Shown here piece by piece: positions 62,996 to 64,000 of a stretch of 64,000 nt of DNA. How positions within the stretch are numbered: the first letter of the stretch is position 1; each line of letters begins with the position of its first letter. The stretch comes from Alphaproteobacteria bacterium (GTDB lineage: Bacteria; Pseudomonadota; Alphaproteobacteria; Micropepsales; Micropepsaceae), in the NCBI GenBank assembly GCA_028871795.1, contig JAGWMG010000001.1, positions 278,786 to 342,785 on the forward strand, given 5' to 3'. Both the position numbers and the translations under genes were made by a program. The notes beneath the pieces were generated by a model. That model was not told where the DNA came from. It worked only from the letters and a program-made list of their open reading frames with translations, and searched no databases.

Positions 62996-63244
62996 GACGT
63001 AGGGTTTGTTCCCGGCGACGAGATCGTCCACGGCCCTTTCCGGCAGGGCACGCCAGTGCGCGACATTTCTTCGCTTCGCGCCGGCCGGGAGTAGGCAAAT
63101 AGATATTGAGTCGAATCCCGGGTTGCCCACAACGGCTTGAGCAATTTGCTGGTCGGCGGAATCGGCCGAATCCGGGGCAAAACAACCATCCACAGGCCCG
63201 TGCCGCAGCGCGAAAGAAAAGCAAAAAATTCGTCAATTAAGCGT

Positions 63245-63273
63245 TTGACAGGCTATTTGGGCGCGCCTATACA
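63245..63273 (+). promoter_or_regulatory. Strong sigma-70 promoter of the rRNA operon
   Basis: TTGACA and TATACA are separated by exactly 17 bp, about 325 bp upstream of 16S. Both hexamers are at or near consensus. The stretch from 62996 to here contains no credible gene; the 16S leader follows. Confidence 0.9.
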
Positions 63274-63354
63274 CCCCGCCCACGCCGCTCGCTGGGCGCA
63301 GGTCTTGCGGGCGGTGTTCTGTCTGAACCGAAACGTGAATTCGCCTCAGGCGGC

Positions 63355-63365
63355 GCTCTTTGACA
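63355..63365 (+). promoter_or_regulatory. boxA-like antitermination site in the 16S leader
   Basis: GCTCTTTGACA in the leader closely matches the rRNA boxA core (GCTCTTTAACA) bound by NusB/NusE. It lies 82 bp after the promoter -10. Confidence 0.75.
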
Positions 63366-63597
63366 TTGTGATTCGAGGAAGGGGAACGTGGGCGGCGGCT
63401 CGGCTTGCCACACGTCGGGCGAAATGCCTGGCGGTAACAAATCGAGCAGCTACGTAATGAATGCTCGCGTTCCTTTGCATACACAAAGATGTTCGATTGT
63501 TTCGGGCCCGTGACGGGACCGGAACAGTCAAACCTCGTCAAACGTGTAAGCGAACTAACGCAACATTGAGCATTCAGCGTCGTTGCTCAGGATCATA

Positions 63598-64000
<403 letters not shown>

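Noticed and set aside
62624-63193. 189-aa minus ORF opposite the CBS gene
   Set aside because: Antisense to a gene with two clear CBS motifs.

Overview
The window comes from an alphaproteobacterium. It ends inside a 16S rRNA gene with alphaproteobacterial sequence, and the chromosome is GC-rich with an IalB pair, a ScfR/RamB-type regulator beside the glyoxylate shunt and alphaproteobacterial integrative-element genes. The 16S start looks loosely like the Rhizomicrobium/Micropepsis group, but that is only an impression.

Bases 1-40,300 are mostly chromosomal backbone. They hold the 3' part of PEP carboxylase and an XRE regulator, then an exopolysaccharide operon (sugar transferase, WecG-type transferase, flippase, two GT2 enzymes, ExoQ/Wzy-like polymerase, ATP-grasp protein, Wzc/ExoP-like co-polymerase). 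Next come two IalB proteins, a MdtABC-like RND pump, MlaA, a YedY-like molybdoprotein with a cytochrome b partner, glucuronate isomerase, a thiolase, a TonB-dependent receptor, a PPP phosphatase and DusB. An AidB-like acyl-CoA dehydrogenase, a ScfR/RamB-like regulator, isocitrate lyase and malate synthase G follow.

Bases 40,300-62,200 are an accessory region. It carries a HigBA-type toxin-antitoxin pair, an XRE-ImmA/IrrE regulator with a Beta-family protein, broken recombinase and methylase genes, two DUF5681 genes, a DUF3489/DUF2924/large serine recombinase module, a seven-gene operon (51.5-59.2 kb), a DUF1778-GNAT toxin-antitoxin pair and a 444-aa protein of unknown function.

The seven-gene operon is the main discovery. 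Its last four genes are a complete bacterial ubiquitin-like conjugation cassette in the order of Bil (bacterial ISG15-like) antiphage systems: tandem ubiquitin-like protein, E2, JAB/JAMM peptidase and E1. Directly upstream lie a sigma-70-like protein, a translationally coupled protein of unknown family, and a 1126-aa fusion of an ImmA/IrrE-type metallopeptidase, a UvrD/Rep helicase and a C-terminal cysteine-cluster nuclease-like domain whose active site looks degenerate. I infer that the upstream genes sense, regulate or process DNA for the conjugation cassette. That larger architecture is not one I know as described.

An intact tRNA-Ser(GCU) lies at 62.2 kb. The roughly 190 bp next to its 3' end recurs at 33.0 kb and 59.3 kb. 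Each copy is followed by a partial or decayed tRNA-Ser 3' end, with identical 80-nt spacing from a shared motif. The pattern suggests repeated insertion at this tRNA, and the 33-kb copy abuts a truncated tetR gene. A strong rRNA promoter and a boxA precede the 16S gene at the right edge.
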